Origin: an uncultured Schlesneria sp.
Lineage (GTDB): Bacteria; Planctomycetota; Planctomycetia; Planctomycetales; Planctomycetaceae
Length of the DNA: 64,000 nucleotides
Assembly (NCBI GenBank): GCA_903840265.1
Contig: CAIMFH010000021.1
Coordinates: 62,001-126,000 of the forward strand
Direction: 5' to 3'
A program made the position numbers and the translations under genes. The first letter of the stretch is position 1; each line of letters starts with the position of its first letter. Shown piece after piece: positions 7,413-16,072 of the stretch. The notes under the pieces were generated by a model. It ran no database searches. It saw nothing but the letters and a program-made list of their open reading frames with translations, and was not told where the DNA came from.

Positions 7413-8846
7413 TTACTTCTCGGCTCGCAAGCCTGCTGATTCCGTGATCCGATCAAACGAGGCTCGGTTGGTCGTGTAGCTGATAGTCTGAACAACTTCG
7501 CGTGGTCCCGCTTGCTTGACGGCCTCGGTGACATCGATGTCGGTCAGGATGACGGGAGTCGCCGCCAGCTTGCGAGCGAGTGTGAACAGCGATTTCTCGG
7601 CGGGCGTAAACTGCGACCAGTCTCCGTCCAGCGAATAGACCTGATCATCCGACCAGCCCAGATCCTTCAGTCGCTGTTTCGCCTGGGCGACGGCGTACCA
7701 GGCGCGATCCTGACGCGCGATGATCCAACTGAGTTGTGCTTTCAACAGCGGCTTCAAATCGTTTCGCTCTTCGGCCGAACGAATGCTGCTGATGCGACCT
7801 TTCGCACTGGTCGGGAAGTTTGCCAGCAACCAGACCCATTGGGGCAATGATCCATCCGGGAAGCCTTCGGGCACGACTTCGCGAGCCTTCTCATCGTCAA
7901 TCAGAGGAAGACGTGGAGCACGCTGCCGTGCTGTCGCCAAAGCCTTCTCAACATCGGCTCGCGATTCCAAGGGAGGTCGATTCGAAACTGTCGCCGAAGT
8001 GGTCTGGCCCGGCTTGGGATCGATGGCCGGGGCCACCTTGGTCGTCAGCTTTTGAAATTTCTCGGATGTCGGAGTCAGATAGCTGTGCGACGTGGTGGGT
8101 GCCGGACGTTCTGCGGTTGCCTCAGCGCCACCGGGTCGGCGATTGCCAAAGTTGCCACCGCCGGAGGACTGCGGAATGCCCGCTCCTTCTTTCCAGCGGT
8201 TGATCGAGTTGTTGCCGGCGACCGACAAGATCATTTCCAGGATCTGTTTGTCGGTGTAGTGCTTTCGCAAGCCATCAATGTCGGCATCGGTCAGGTTCTG
8301 AGGTTCATACGTGATCTTGCGAGCAAAAGCATACGCGACTTGTTGAGCGGGCGTGTGCTGCGACCAGTCGCCATCCAAAGCGGCGATTTCATCTTCTGTC
8401 ATCCCCGCGCCCAGCAGCTTGGATTCCTGATGCCCCAGGCAGTACTGGCAGTTATTGGTGCGCGACACGATCCAGAACAATTGAACCTTGAACGCATAAT
8501 CAAGCGTCATATCCGGATCGTTGTCGCGACCGCCATTACCCGCCCCCCTACCTTCGCCACGTCCCTGTCCGCCTGGCCCCTGTCCCTCGTTCGGCTGCAT
8601 GTAGTGATATCGCAGGCGACCTTCGTAACTACCACCTCGCTCACCCAGCCGCTCCTTGTCCGCATCCGTCAGTTCGGGAAGAGGGATCCGCGGCGTTCGG
8701 CCCTTCATGTCTTCCAGAAACTCTTTCATTTCCGGACGTGTCAACGGAATCGGACGCGGTGCGTTGACGGAGTCGATTGCGAACGCCGCGCCTGCAGACA
8801 GCAAAGACAGCCCAATGGTAAGCGTTTGAAAAGAACGTTTGAGCAT
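7413..8846 (-). CDS. Exported carboxymuconolactone decarboxylase/AhpD-like protein 1
   Basis: A 477-residue protein with a signal peptide (MLKRSFQTLTIGLSLLSAGA). It has two CMD-like units. The first carries the redox motif NNCQYCLGHQESK. The second, near residues 370-470, keeps the fold-type sequence (WYAVAQAKQRLKDLGW, DGDWSQFTPAE) but has lost the CxxC. A Gly/Arg/Gln-rich loop (about residues 88-110) and a Pro/Thr-rich linker separate conserved parts. The ATG at 8846 is chosen over the upstream TTG at 8858 because of the signal peptide and the GGAAA before it. It is a clear paralogue of the next gene (8997-10361), sharing RPEMK, RIPLPEL and the CQYCLGHQE site. Confidence 0.82.
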   Translation of the reverse strand: MLKRSFQTLTIGLSLLSAGAAFAIDSVNAPRPIPLTRPEMKEFLEDMKGRTPRIPLPELTDADKERLGERGGSYEGRLRYHYMQPNEGQGPGGQGRGEGRGAGNGGRDNDPDMTLDYAFKVQLFWIVSRTNNCQYCLGHQESKLLGAGMTEDEIAALDGDWSQHTPAQQVAYAFARKITYEPQNLTDADIDGLRKHYTDKQILEMILSVAGNNSINRWKEGAGIPQSSGGGNFGNRRPGGAEATAERPAPTTSHSYLTPTSEKFQKLTTKVAPAIDPKPGQTTSATVSNRPPLESRADVEKALATARQRAPRLPLIDDEKAREVVPEGFPDGSLPQWVWLLANFPTSAKGRISSIRSAEERNDLKPLLKAQLSWIIARQDRAWYAVAQAKQRLKDLGWSDDQVYSLDGDWSQFTPAEKSLFTLARKLAATPVILTDIDVTEAVKQAGPREVVQTISYTTNRASFDRITESAGLRAEK

Positions 8847-8866
8847 GGTGTTTTCCAAAGGTATTT

Positions 8867-8984
8867 CGGTGAGCCGCGCTGCGTTAGCACGCGGATAACT
8901 TGATTTGAATCACATGGCCACGATTCGATGCTGTTGATCATTGGGGGTGAAGTTATCCGCGTGCAGACGCAGCGCGGTTCACCG
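8867..8984. repeat. Long inverted repeat between two CMD genes
   Basis: Arms at 8867-8901 and 8950-8984 (35 nt each, 32 of 35 positions matching as an inverted repeat) flank a 48-bp centre. The core words are CCGCGCTGCGT and CACGCGGATAACTT. The repeat fills the 150-bp gap between the stop of CMD 2 and the start of CMD 1. It could be a pair of inverted REP-like elements forming a large hairpin that separates or protects the two messages. Confidence 0.75.
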
Positions 8985-8996
8985 GGAACTTCTCAT

Positions 8997-10361
8997 TCAC
9001 TGAACTTGTCCGATCGTTGTCGATCCTCCTTCGAGTGGTAATCGCAACATTTCCGTGACGCGGTCAAACGAGTTGCCATCACACACTAGGAAGATGATCT
9101 CGGCGACTTCGTTATCGCTGAACAGGTTTCGCAGTCCGGCAATGTCTTCATCGACAATCGTGTGCGGCGCCGATGTCAGCTTGCGTGCGAAGGCGAATGT
9201 CGCCTGTTCTGCCGGTGTGAACGAACCTTCGTTCGTACCGATCGAATAGAGTGTGTCATCCGTCACGCCGAGCGCATTCAACCGCGTCCTGGCGTGGGCG
9301 GCGGAGTACCAGGCGCGGTTCTCGCGAGCCGTGACCCAGGCGATCAGGGCTTTCAAGTTCGGATTCAGCTTGCCATCTCGAGCAACAGCCTGTCGATGCT
9401 TCCACCAGCGCAATGCCGTTTGAGGAGCATAGGCCATGGCTTGGCACCAGATAGGGGGCGTGATTCCCGGCGTGTCGGCTGCCAGCGCTAGTCGCGCAGC
9501 TTCCATTGTCGGCAACTTGATCAACGGCGAACGACCGCGACAGGCAGCGATGGCGGCTTCGACTTCTGCACGTGATTCCCAAGCCGCGCGCGGCTTGTAG
9601 TCGTAGGGGGCGACGCTGGTTTCGACGGAAGAGAATTCTGCTGATGTCGGAGTATCAAGTTGGCTGGGCTCATCGCCGCCGAAAGAACGATCTTGTGGAA
9701 TGCCAGTCGAGGCCGTCCAGCGATTCGTCGAGTTATAGCCAGCCACAGTTTGAATGATGTCGGCGACCTGGGCATCCGTGTAGTGCTTCTTCAGCGCCGC
9801 CAGATCATCGTCGGTCACCAGGTGCGGAGTCAGCGTGATCTTGCGAGTCAACCGGATAGCGGCCTGTTCGTCGGCTGGAAACGCAGACCATTTGCAGTCG
9901 AGCGATGCGATCTGGTCGTCGGTCATGCCGGCGCGACGCAGCTTCAGTTCTTGATGTCCCAGGCAGTACTGGCAGTCATTCGTTCGCGAGACGATCCAGA
10001 ACAAGCGTGTTTTGAACGGATAGTCAGGAGCTTGCTGTTGCTGGTTCAGATTCGCGGCGACGCTTTGAGCACCGGCTGCCCGGCCCTGCGTGTTCGGCGT
10101 CGCCCCACGATTTGCTTGCCACGATTCGGGAAGGTAGATCGATCGTAATCGGCCATTGTTGACTGATCGTTTCCCCGACGCAATTTCCTCGGCGGTGAGC
10201 GCCGGCAACGGAATCCGAGCTTCGCGCTCCTTGAGTGCTTCAATTCGCTTTTTCATTTCGGGGCGAGTCTTCGTCAGACCGCTGTTGATCTCTGCACCCC
10301 AGCCACTTGAACAAATAGCGGCGATGCACAAGGCACCGCTCCATCGAGAAAGTGTTCGCAT
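8997..10361 (-). CDS. Exported carboxymuconolactone decarboxylase/AhpD-like protein 2
   Basis: A 454-residue protein with a signal peptide (MRTLSRWSGALCIAAICSSG, cleavage near WGAE). The first CMD unit has NDCQYCLGHQELK. The second unit (about 300-440) retains the helical pattern (RENRAWYSAAHARTRLNALG) but not the catalytic cysteines. A longer frame opens at 10535, but it would overlap the STAS gene and put the signal peptide inside, so the ATG at 10361 is chosen. The gene follows the STAS gene by 34 bp. Together with the genes at 7413 and 1315 it forms a family of three exported AhpD-like proteins in one cluster. Confidence 0.82.
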   Translation of the reverse strand: MRTLSRWSGALCIAAICSSGWGAEINSGLTKTRPEMKKRIEALKEREARIPLPALTAEEIASGKRSVNNGRLRSIYLPESWQANRGATPNTQGRAAGAQSVAANLNQQQQAPDYPFKTRLFWIVSRTNDCQYCLGHQELKLRRAGMTDDQIASLDCKWSAFPADEQAAIRLTRKITLTPHLVTDDDLAALKKHYTDAQVADIIQTVAGYNSTNRWTASTGIPQDRSFGGDEPSQLDTPTSAEFSSVETSVAPYDYKPRAAWESRAEVEAAIAACRGRSPLIKLPTMEAARLALAADTPGITPPIWCQAMAYAPQTALRWWKHRQAVARDGKLNPNLKALIAWVTARENRAWYSAAHARTRLNALGVTDDTLYSIGTNEGSFTPAEQATFAFARKLTSAPHTIVDEDIAGLRNLFSDNEVAEIIFLVCDGNSFDRVTEMLRLPLEGGSTTIGQVQ

Positions 10362-10395
10362 ATTGGAAGGTCTCTGAAATGGAATGGAAGTGAAT

Positions 10396-10719
10396 TCAAG
10401 CTGCCACTCGATAGCACGGAAATAACCGATCGAGCTTGGTGATTTGGAGAACTTCGCGCAGGTCTTCGGACGGGTTGAAGAGACAGACGCTGATCTCTTG
10501 TTGATGCACGGAAACGAGCAATCCCAGCAACCCACTGGGAATGATCCGAATTCCGGTCAGATCAATCGCCAGCATCTGGCAACGATGATCGCGGATCAGA
10601 TCAAAGACATCATTTCGGCAGGCGGCCAGATCGAACTGGTCCAGCGTATCGCGCGTCCCGAATCCAATCACGGTCAGCGGTCCGGGCTCATAAACTTCGA
10701 ATTGTGCTAGAGTCTGCAT
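10396..10719 (-). CDS. STAS-domain protein (anti-anti-sigma-like)
   Basis: A 107-residue single-domain protein. The central stretch CQMLAIDLTGIRIIPSGLLG matches the STAS/SpoIIAA core, in which a Ser or Thr after the conserved Asp-containing strand is normally phosphorylated. Here IPSGLLGLL supplies the serine. The ATG at 10719 has CAGGAG five bases upstream and is preferred to the GTG at 10725. It starts 17 bp after the lipoprotein gene and ends 34 bp before CMD 2, so it is probably cotranscribed with both. No partner kinase or sigma factor is nearby. STAS proteins in planctomycetes are often orphan, so the role here is open. Confidence 0.8.
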   Translation of the reverse strand: MQTLAQFEVYEPGPLTVIGFGTRDTLDQFDLAACRNDVFDLIRDHRCQMLAIDLTGIRIIPSGLLGLLVSVHQQEISVCLFNPSEDLREVLQITKLDRLFPCYRVAA

Positions 10720-10736
10720 TGGCACTCCTGAATGAT

Positions 10737-11126
10737 TTATTCGTCTCTTCGGAAGACAGTGACGACAGGAGATGTTCCCACGACGTATTCCACTTCTTGC
10801 TGTTGCGAAGCACCCTCTGGCGCTTTGATGGTTCGGCGGACGGTCAAAAACAGATTGGCTCCATCTGTCCGTTCGTCGGGCAGGATTTCAAAGGATTCCA
10901 GGATCTTTCCGGCTTCCCAGTCTGAGTCATTGCCGGTGATCTTTGGTCGCAGATCCGCCGCTTTCTTGCCGTCTTTCCAGGCGGTCAGAAAAGTCGTACA
11001 GAATTGCCGGGCACCTGCCTTATCAACCGCCAGGCCGCGCGCATTCTGTTCACAACCAATCAGGCCGATTAGGACAGTGATCGCCAGCAAGGAGCGCAAG
11101 AATGAAGTGGTCGAAGTATGAAACAT
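10737..11126 (-). CDS. Lipoprotein of unknown function (paralogue 2)
   Basis: A 129-residue predicted lipoprotein with lipobox LIGCEQ (Cys near residue 25) after a hydrophobic helix. The mature part carries FLTAWKDGKKAADLRPK, DSDWEAGKILESFEIL and VEYVVGTSPVVTVFRRDE. It is homologous to 5360-5770, most strongly in the last 15 residues. It follows the interrupted DUF1559 copy, just as paralogue 1 follows the intact one. No domain is recognised and the function is unknown. Confidence 0.75.
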   Translation of the reverse strand: MFHTSTTSFLRSLLAITVLIGLIGCEQNARGLAVDKAGARQFCTTFLTAWKDGKKAADLRPKITGNDSDWEAGKILESFEILPDERTDGANLFLTVRRTIKAPEGASQQQEVEYVVGTSPVVTVFRRDE

Positions 11127-11150
11127 CTGTAGGGAATTCCTGTTCGGAAT

Positions 11151-11232
11151 AGGAATCCGCCGGAAGGCGGTTCCTGGAATCGTGGACGTAATAGACTGCC
11201 TGAAGCTTCGAACCGCAGGTTCGAAACTTCAG
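11151..11232. repeat. Two adjacent hairpins between DUF1559 copy 2 and the lipoprotein gene
   Basis: The first hairpin (11151-11175) pairs AGGAATCCGCC with GGCGGTTCCT around GGAA. The second (11200-11232) pairs CTGAAGCTTCGAACC with GGTTCGAAACTTCAG around GCA, with one mismatch. Neither is followed by a T-tract in the direction of transcription (minus), so they resemble the intergenic palindromes seen elsewhere in the window more than terminators. Confidence 0.65.
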
Positions 11233-11270
11233 ACATCCTGATTCTGGTCGAGACGTTGTGAGCGATCCGA

Positions 11271-12248
11271 CTAGAACTCGCTTACCACTTCGCCGCCATT
11301 GCGTGATCCAACAGCCCGCCAAACTTTGTTGTCAATGTTTTCCGACACAAATCGGACGGCACCATCAGACATCAATGATTGGACCCCACCCGTGTGGCGG
11401 CTGTTGGCCGTCGTTGTGATCCGGCTGGGTGGATACATGCACGACAGATCGTTCGGCGACAGCACGTGGTGGTAGTACGTCGTCGTATGGTCTGGAGCAA
11501 GCCACGAAACGCCGCCGTTGGACTTCCCCTGCTTCGAGAGATCGGTGATATCCGTGGCACGGCACATCGTATAAGCTTCGTTCGCATCGGCGGGATAAGT
11601 CCCCGGCTGGAACGTGTCACTCCTGCGTGTGCTGATCCCGTTGCTTCCGTCGCCCAAACAACGCTCAGACACCATCACCGTATTGCTCGTTCCATCGGTG
11701 ATGTCGCCCAATCCGACGAAACTGTCTTGGAACATCACACCATCCGGCATCGGCATCCCATAGTTGGTGCTGCCAACAGTCGTGCCCGGCAGCGAATTCC
11801 CGATGATGGTTCCATAGTTCGTGTAGTAATTGTTACGACCGCCAGCGACCGCCTGCATGGTGTCTTAATCCGACGGACAGCGAAAAGCGGGAACCGTATA
11901 AGCATACGGTACCGCATTGGTTGGATCCGTTGATTTCCCGTTGAAGTTGATCTGATTAAAGAGGGGTGCCTGATCTAGCTGAGCCAGAATTCGAGCCTGA
12001 GCCGGAAAGTTGGTGGGAGCCGCGGCCGAACTCGTGTTCTTCGCCATCGGCAGGCCGCGATAGGTGTCGTGGTAGTTGTGGAATGCCAGCCCCAACTGCT
12101 TCAAGTTGTTCTTGCATTGAGTACGGCGAGCCGCCTCGCGGGCCTGTTGGACTGCCGGCAATAGCAGAGCGATTAAGACAGCAATAATGGCGATGACGAC
12201 CAGCAGTTCGATCAGCGTAAATCCGCTTCGACGAGTTCTTAAAGACAT
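11271..12248 (-). pseudogene. DUF1559 pseudopilin-like gene with in-frame TAA
   Basis: The ATG at 12248 has a strong GGAGGAATCACC upstream and begins [20 protein letters not shown], a prepilin-type start. The reading frame stops at a TAA (11865-11867) right after AFRCPSD, then continues in the same frame as DTMQAVAGGRNNYYTNYG through to a complete DUF1559 C-terminus (HTGGVQSLMSDGAVRFVSENID). No frameshift is needed; one base substitution would restore the gene. The intact copy has the same RCPSD junction. Options are a recent nonsense mutation, a sequencing error, or readthrough. If real, the product is a 127-residue fragment. Flanking gene order mirrors that of the intact copy. Confidence 0.85.
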
Positions 12249-12531
12249 GGTGATTCCTCCAAAAGCATCCGACAATGAATCGCGCGATCGCGCGAAGAAA
12301 ATGACGATACACGGGCCCGCGAATGTGCATGGCAGAAGTTGATGGCGCAGCAGGCCACACTTTCTGACCGGGTCACCGACAGTCGCTGAGAGGTGCCAAG
12401 TTGAGGACCGCGGGTAGGTGGAGGGCGATCGAGTCGCGCTCTTACCTGTCTTCATCCCGCGGTCGGCCCACGCCAAATAAGCCAGAAGCCTTTTTGGCGA
12501 AGCTTATCGCAACCGGCACATCAGCACGCAG

Positions 12532-12957
12532 TTACGCAACCTGCGGCGGGCGGAAGATGCCACCGACAAAACCCGTGATCGGGTGGTCGGTATTGGCAAT
12601 TCGGTCGCAAGAGAAATCATCTGCACTCGTCAGTGCAGCGACAACCATCAAGATGGCATCGCTGGAGACGGGAACAGGAACCGACTTAGCCGGAGCGACA
12701 GGAGTTTGACGATTCTGCTGACATTGCGGTCCCGTACACTTTGGTCGGGGAGTTGGACCGCGGTCCTGATCCGCCCTCGGCATACCGACAGGACTATCGG
12801 AACGAATGGCGACTGCCGGACTGTGGCCGTGCAGATAATCACCGCAGGTGGCCCATGCTGGACGAGCATCGCAAGCCAGAAACGCCAACAAGCACAACGA
12901 TAGCAAGCTACCGCGCGTGATGTATCGAATCGGCGCTGAAGTGCGTCGGGCGATCAT
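12532..12957 (-). CDS. Secreted small cysteine-containing protein, TCGDYL/FRPP family (paralogue 2)
   Basis: A 141-residue protein. A hydrophobic segment (GSLLSLCLLAFLACDARPAWA) acts as the signal peptide, followed directly by TCGDYLHGH. The middle has PKCTGPQCQQN and the end has GGIFRPPQVA. Homology to 6966-7388 is limited to the three blocks TCGDYL, C-x-GP-x-C and IFRPP, so these are under selection while the linkers drift. It is the first gene of the minus-strand run. No known domain; the two paired cysteines and the terminal FRPP could be a binding or anchoring site. Confidence 0.7.
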   Translation of the reverse strand: MIARRTSAPIRYITRGSLLSLCLLAFLACDARPAWATCGDYLHGHSPAVAIRSDSPVGMPRADQDRGPTPRPKCTGPQCQQNRQTPVAPAKSVPVPVSSDAILMVVAALTSADDFSCDRIANTDHPITGFVGGIFRPPQVA

Positions 12958-13268
12958 TTCACAGTGCCAGGGTTTCGGGATTCAACTCGCGAAAGCGTCC
13001 ACGACTGATGTCAGAATGGGTTTCGAATTCGTCGGCATTTCACTGAATATTCTTGCGAAGATGCCAAGACAGAGTACAGAACTCCGTTTCAGAAATGCAA
13101 GAGCGATCCACAGACCTGTCCCCTTTTGTCGAGAGATGCGGCCGTTCAGGGGATCTCGGCGACCCTGCGGATTCGTCTTGGCGGTGACTTTCTGCGTGCG
13201 TGTTGACGATGTTCCAAGGCCGCCGCAAACTTCACCAGTCGAGACCGAAGTCCGTGGAATGATCGACG
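12958..13268. other. Intergenic region between divergent genes
   Basis: About 310 bp between the TCGDYL gene (minus) and the methyltransferase-like gene (plus). Promoters for both should lie here, but I see no convincing -35/-10 pair, RNA gene or long palindrome. Short reading frames in it lack ribosome sites. Confidence 0.5.
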
Positions 13269-14174
13269 ATGGGGATCCTCTTTAGTCATGTTGCCTTGCT
13301 CGCCCAAGCCAAGCAAGCCGGGGCTTGTTTTGATCGTGTACTGACGATCGGCCATCAGCAGAGCTATTTGTCGCAATCCCAGATTCAACGGCTGGCGACG
13401 CGGTACGGTCCGCAACTGGACGCGACGGCACTGGCTCGGGAAAAATACGTAGACGATCTCTTCAAATCATTCCTCGGTGCGAGCGTTGTCCAGTCGCTCG
13501 ACTACTCGGACTTTGAAGGGAGTGAGATTGTTCATGACATGAATATTCCGATCTGCGCGGCTCTACATGACCAATTCGATGTCGTGATCGATGGCGGTTC
13601 GCTGGAACACATCTTTAATTTTCCGTTGGCGATTGCGAACTGCATGAAGCTGGTCAAGCCGGGTGGCAGCCTGTTCGTCTTCACGATGGCCAACAATCAC
13701 GCTGGCCACGGTTTCTATCAGTTCAGCCCTGAACTGTTTTTCCGCATCCTGCAGCCCGAGAACGGATTCGAAGTCCGCCATGTCATCCTGGAGGAGCACC
13801 GCTATCCGGGAGCGGAACTCGGCCATCAAACGCAGTGCTACTCAGTCGTTGATCCGGCGTTGTTGAAGACTCGTGTCGGGCTCGTTTCCAAGTCGCCAGT
13901 CATGATGATGGTCCACGCGACAAAGACGGCGACGGTGCCACTCTTCGCCAAGTCGCCGATTCAATCTGATTATGCGACGGCCTATCAAAGTGGCGATAAG
14001 CGGGCCGATGCAACGCCGACTTCACGTTCGGTCTATCAAGCGTGTCGACGACTCGCACGAGCTTGTTATCGCGCCTTACCGATCCGTTGGCAGCATTATG
14101 TCGACGGCCAGCGCCAGTTGCGGCACTACTCATTCTCCAACAAGCAGTTTTACCAGCGCTGGGATCCCATCTGA
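13269..14174 (+). CDS. SAM-dependent methyltransferase-like protein
   Basis: A 301-residue protein. The middle has a class I methyltransferase pattern: DQFDVVIDGGSLEHIFNFP corresponds to motif IV, where an acidic residue and a short helix follow strand 4, and MKLVKPGGSLFVFTMANNH matches the strand-5 LkPGG motif of Methyltransf_11-type enzymes. The usual glycine-rich SAM loop near the N-terminus is not obvious; the region VLTIGHQQSYL may stand in for it. The C-terminal 80 residues are basic and Tyr/Arg-rich. It is convergent with the Hsp70 gene, with one base between them. Substrate unknown. Similar proteins occur in polysaccharide or surface-modification loci, but nothing around it supports that here. 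Confidence 0.6.
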   Translation: MGILFSHVALLAQAKQAGACFDRVLTIGHQQSYLSQSQIQRLATRYGPQLDATALAREKYVDDLFKSFLGASVVQSLDYSDFEGSEIVHDMNIPICAALHDQFDVVIDGGSLEHIFNFPLAIANCMKLVKPGGSLFVFTMANNHAGHGFYQFSPELFFRILQPENGFEVRHVILEEHRYPGAELGHQTQCYSVVDPALLKTRVGLVSKSPVMMMVHATKTATVPLFAKSPIQSDYATAYQSGDKRADATPTSRSVYQACRRLARACYRALPIRWQHYVDGQRQLRHYSFSNKQFYQRWDPI

Positions 14175-14175
14175 A

Positions 14176-15969
14176 TCACGTTTCCACATCGTCACGGACG
14201 CTGAATTCCAGCTTCCAGCGACCACTGCCGCGCGTGCTGACACACCACAGTTCTAACAAGCCAAGTTCCGTGATCTTCGTGTGGAACTGCACGGGAACAT
14301 AGTTGTCATCGAGCGCTTCGTCCTTGGGCAGAGTGGCTTCCAGGGAATCGGTTTCCGAGAGTTCGTCGTCAGTCCAGCGCTGCAGTCGCACTCCAGCGTC
14401 ATCGTCTTTTCGAGTGGACGAGCTAAAGAATCGGAAGTGAGCCGGCGTGCCGACAATCAGGCCGATCGCTTCCGATGGCACATCGACTTCGGTTCCTTCT
14501 TCCATCCCAAACGGAACGACGCAGAGGGCTCGCAGCGGACGAGGAGCCCCCGGGATCGCCAAGCCTGCGGATTCGATACCAACATAGTACGACCGGGCCG
14601 CCCCACCTCGAATGCGGACTCCCCCATTGGTCTTGGCCCAGCCGTAGTAGGCGGCTCCACGAGCGACCGCGTAATCGAGATCATGCGTTCCTTCGAGCGT
14701 CTGTGGCACCGAGTCAGGGAACCAGGTCTTCAAGGTTTCCAGCAATCGATCTCGCAATGGATCGGCCTTGAACACACCGCCATTGAACAGGATATATGTT
14801 GGTCGAGCGGGTTGGCCTTCGGCCTCACCGTGGTTTTGCAGGAACGCCGCCAGATGCTTGGTGACGGCGGTGTCCGCTTCGTAGGGCAGTCCCAATTCCT
14901 GAAAGCCCGAGGCGCGTTGACGAGCGGGTCGATCTTCCACGCTGCAGGTCGGGAAAAAGCCGTTGATCAGCAGATCCATCGTCGCATCGCGCGGGACATC
15001 GACCGTAACCGTGCCGCCAATCAGCTTGCTGCCGCGACCCAGGATTGAGACTGGATGCTTCTTCGGGCCATCGGGTGCCATCAACGCTTCTTTGGCCAAA
15101 CGGCACGCATGCCACAGAGAAACGGATTGCCAAGGATCGAGGTTGACTCCCTTTTTCGCAAACAAGCCGGCGACATAGTGAGCGAGCGCCAAGTCCATGT
15201 TGTCGCCGCCCACCAGCAGATGATTGCCAACAGCGATTCGCTTCAGGATGAGCTCGCCAGCTTCTTCAGCAACGCCCACCAACGTGAGATCGGTAGTTCC
15301 TCCGCCCACGTCACAGACGAGCAGCGTGTCGCCAACCTTCAGCACCTTGCGCCAGCGTTCGCCGATCGCAGTGAGCCACGAATAGACCGCCGCCTGCGGT
15401 TCTTCGAGCAATACCATGCCGTCTGGGAGTCCGGCCAGCGATGCCGCTTCGCGCGTGAGTTCGCGAGCACTCGCATCGAACGACGCCGGGACAGTGAGCA
15501 CCACTTGTTGTTCGGCAATCGGGTCATTCGGAAACGCATCGTGCCACGCAGCGACCAGATGCTCGAGATAACGACGAGCGGCCGTCACGGGGCTCACCTT
15601 GGGAACATCGTCGCCAGCTCCCCACGGCAGGATCGCCTGATGCCGATCGACGCGGCTATGCCCGAGCCACGACTTCGCCGCGCCCACTGTTCGTTCAGGC
15701 AACTCGGCCGACTGACGCCGGGCCATCTCACCCACGGCGAATTCTCGATCGGTCGCCCATGGCAAGTCGTACGCACCCGACGACGCTTCCAGTTTGTTGG
15801 CGAGATACAAGAACGACGGCAACAGATTCCGGTTCTCAACAGTCGCCGGCGCGACCAATTGAGGAACAGGCAACAACTTGACATCGGGCCGATCCGCATC
15901 GAGCGCGGCGTATGCCAGAGCGCTGTTCGTGGTTCCGAGGTCAATTCCGACAATATACTTGGCTGGCAT
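14176..15969 (-). CDS. Hsp70-family protein (DnaK-like ATPase)
   Basis: A 597-residue protein starting MPAKYIVGIDLGTTNSALAY, the Hsp70 phosphate-1 motif. LLVCDVGGGTTDLTLVGV is phosphate-2, and TYILFNGGVFKADPLRDR is the adenosine-binding motif. The nucleotide-binding domain occupies about residues 1-420. The C-terminal part is shorter than in DnaK and does not match the standard substrate-binding domain. This suits the planctomycete/proteobacterial Hsp70 type that sits next to DUF2760 genes. It follows the DUF2760 gene on the same strand by about 100 bp. There are no DnaJ or GrpE genes nearby, so its co-chaperones are elsewhere or not needed. Confidence 0.92.
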   Translation of the reverse strand: MPAKYIVGIDLGTTNSALAYAALDADRPDVKLLPVPQLVAPATVENRNLLPSFLYLANKLEASSGAYDLPWATDREFAVGEMARRQSAELPERTVGAAKSWLGHSRVDRHQAILPWGAGDDVPKVSPVTAARRYLEHLVAAWHDAFPNDPIAEQQVVLTVPASFDASARELTREAASLAGLPDGMVLLEEPQAAVYSWLTAIGERWRKVLKVGDTLLVCDVGGGTTDLTLVGVAEEAGELILKRIAVGNHLLVGGDNMDLALAHYVAGLFAKKGVNLDPWQSVSLWHACRLAKEALMAPDGPKKHPVSILGRGSKLIGGTVTVDVPRDATMDLLINGFFPTCSVEDRPARQRASGFQELGLPYEADTAVTKHLAAFLQNHGEAEGQPARPTYILFNGGVFKADPLRDRLLETLKTWFPDSVPQTLEGTHDLDYAVARGAAYYGWAKTNGGVRIRGGAARSYYVGIESAGLAIPGAPRPLRALCVVPFGMEEGTEVDVPSEAIGLIVGTPAHFRFFSSSTRKDDDAGVRLQRWTDDELSETDSLEATLPKDEALDDNYVPVQFHTKITELGLLELWCVSTRGSGRWKLEFSVRDDVET

Positions 15970-16072
15970 AGATTCAGATTCAGTTAAAGGCAGATTTCAG
16001 ATTTCGAAGCGTGGACGGCTGGCATCAGTGAAGGCCACGGTCGTGTATTTCAATTTGCGGTGTGAACTCGTT

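Noticed and set aside
8052-8903. Plus-strand 283-codon frame opposite CMD 1
   Set aside because: Shadow of the coding strand; crosses the start of the CMD gene and part of the long inverted repeat.
10362-10535. N-terminal extension of CMD 2
   Set aside because: It would overlap the STAS gene and bury the signal peptide.
15055-15987. Plus-strand 310-codon frame opposite Hsp70
   Set aside because: Shadow; the minus strand has all three Hsp70 signatures.
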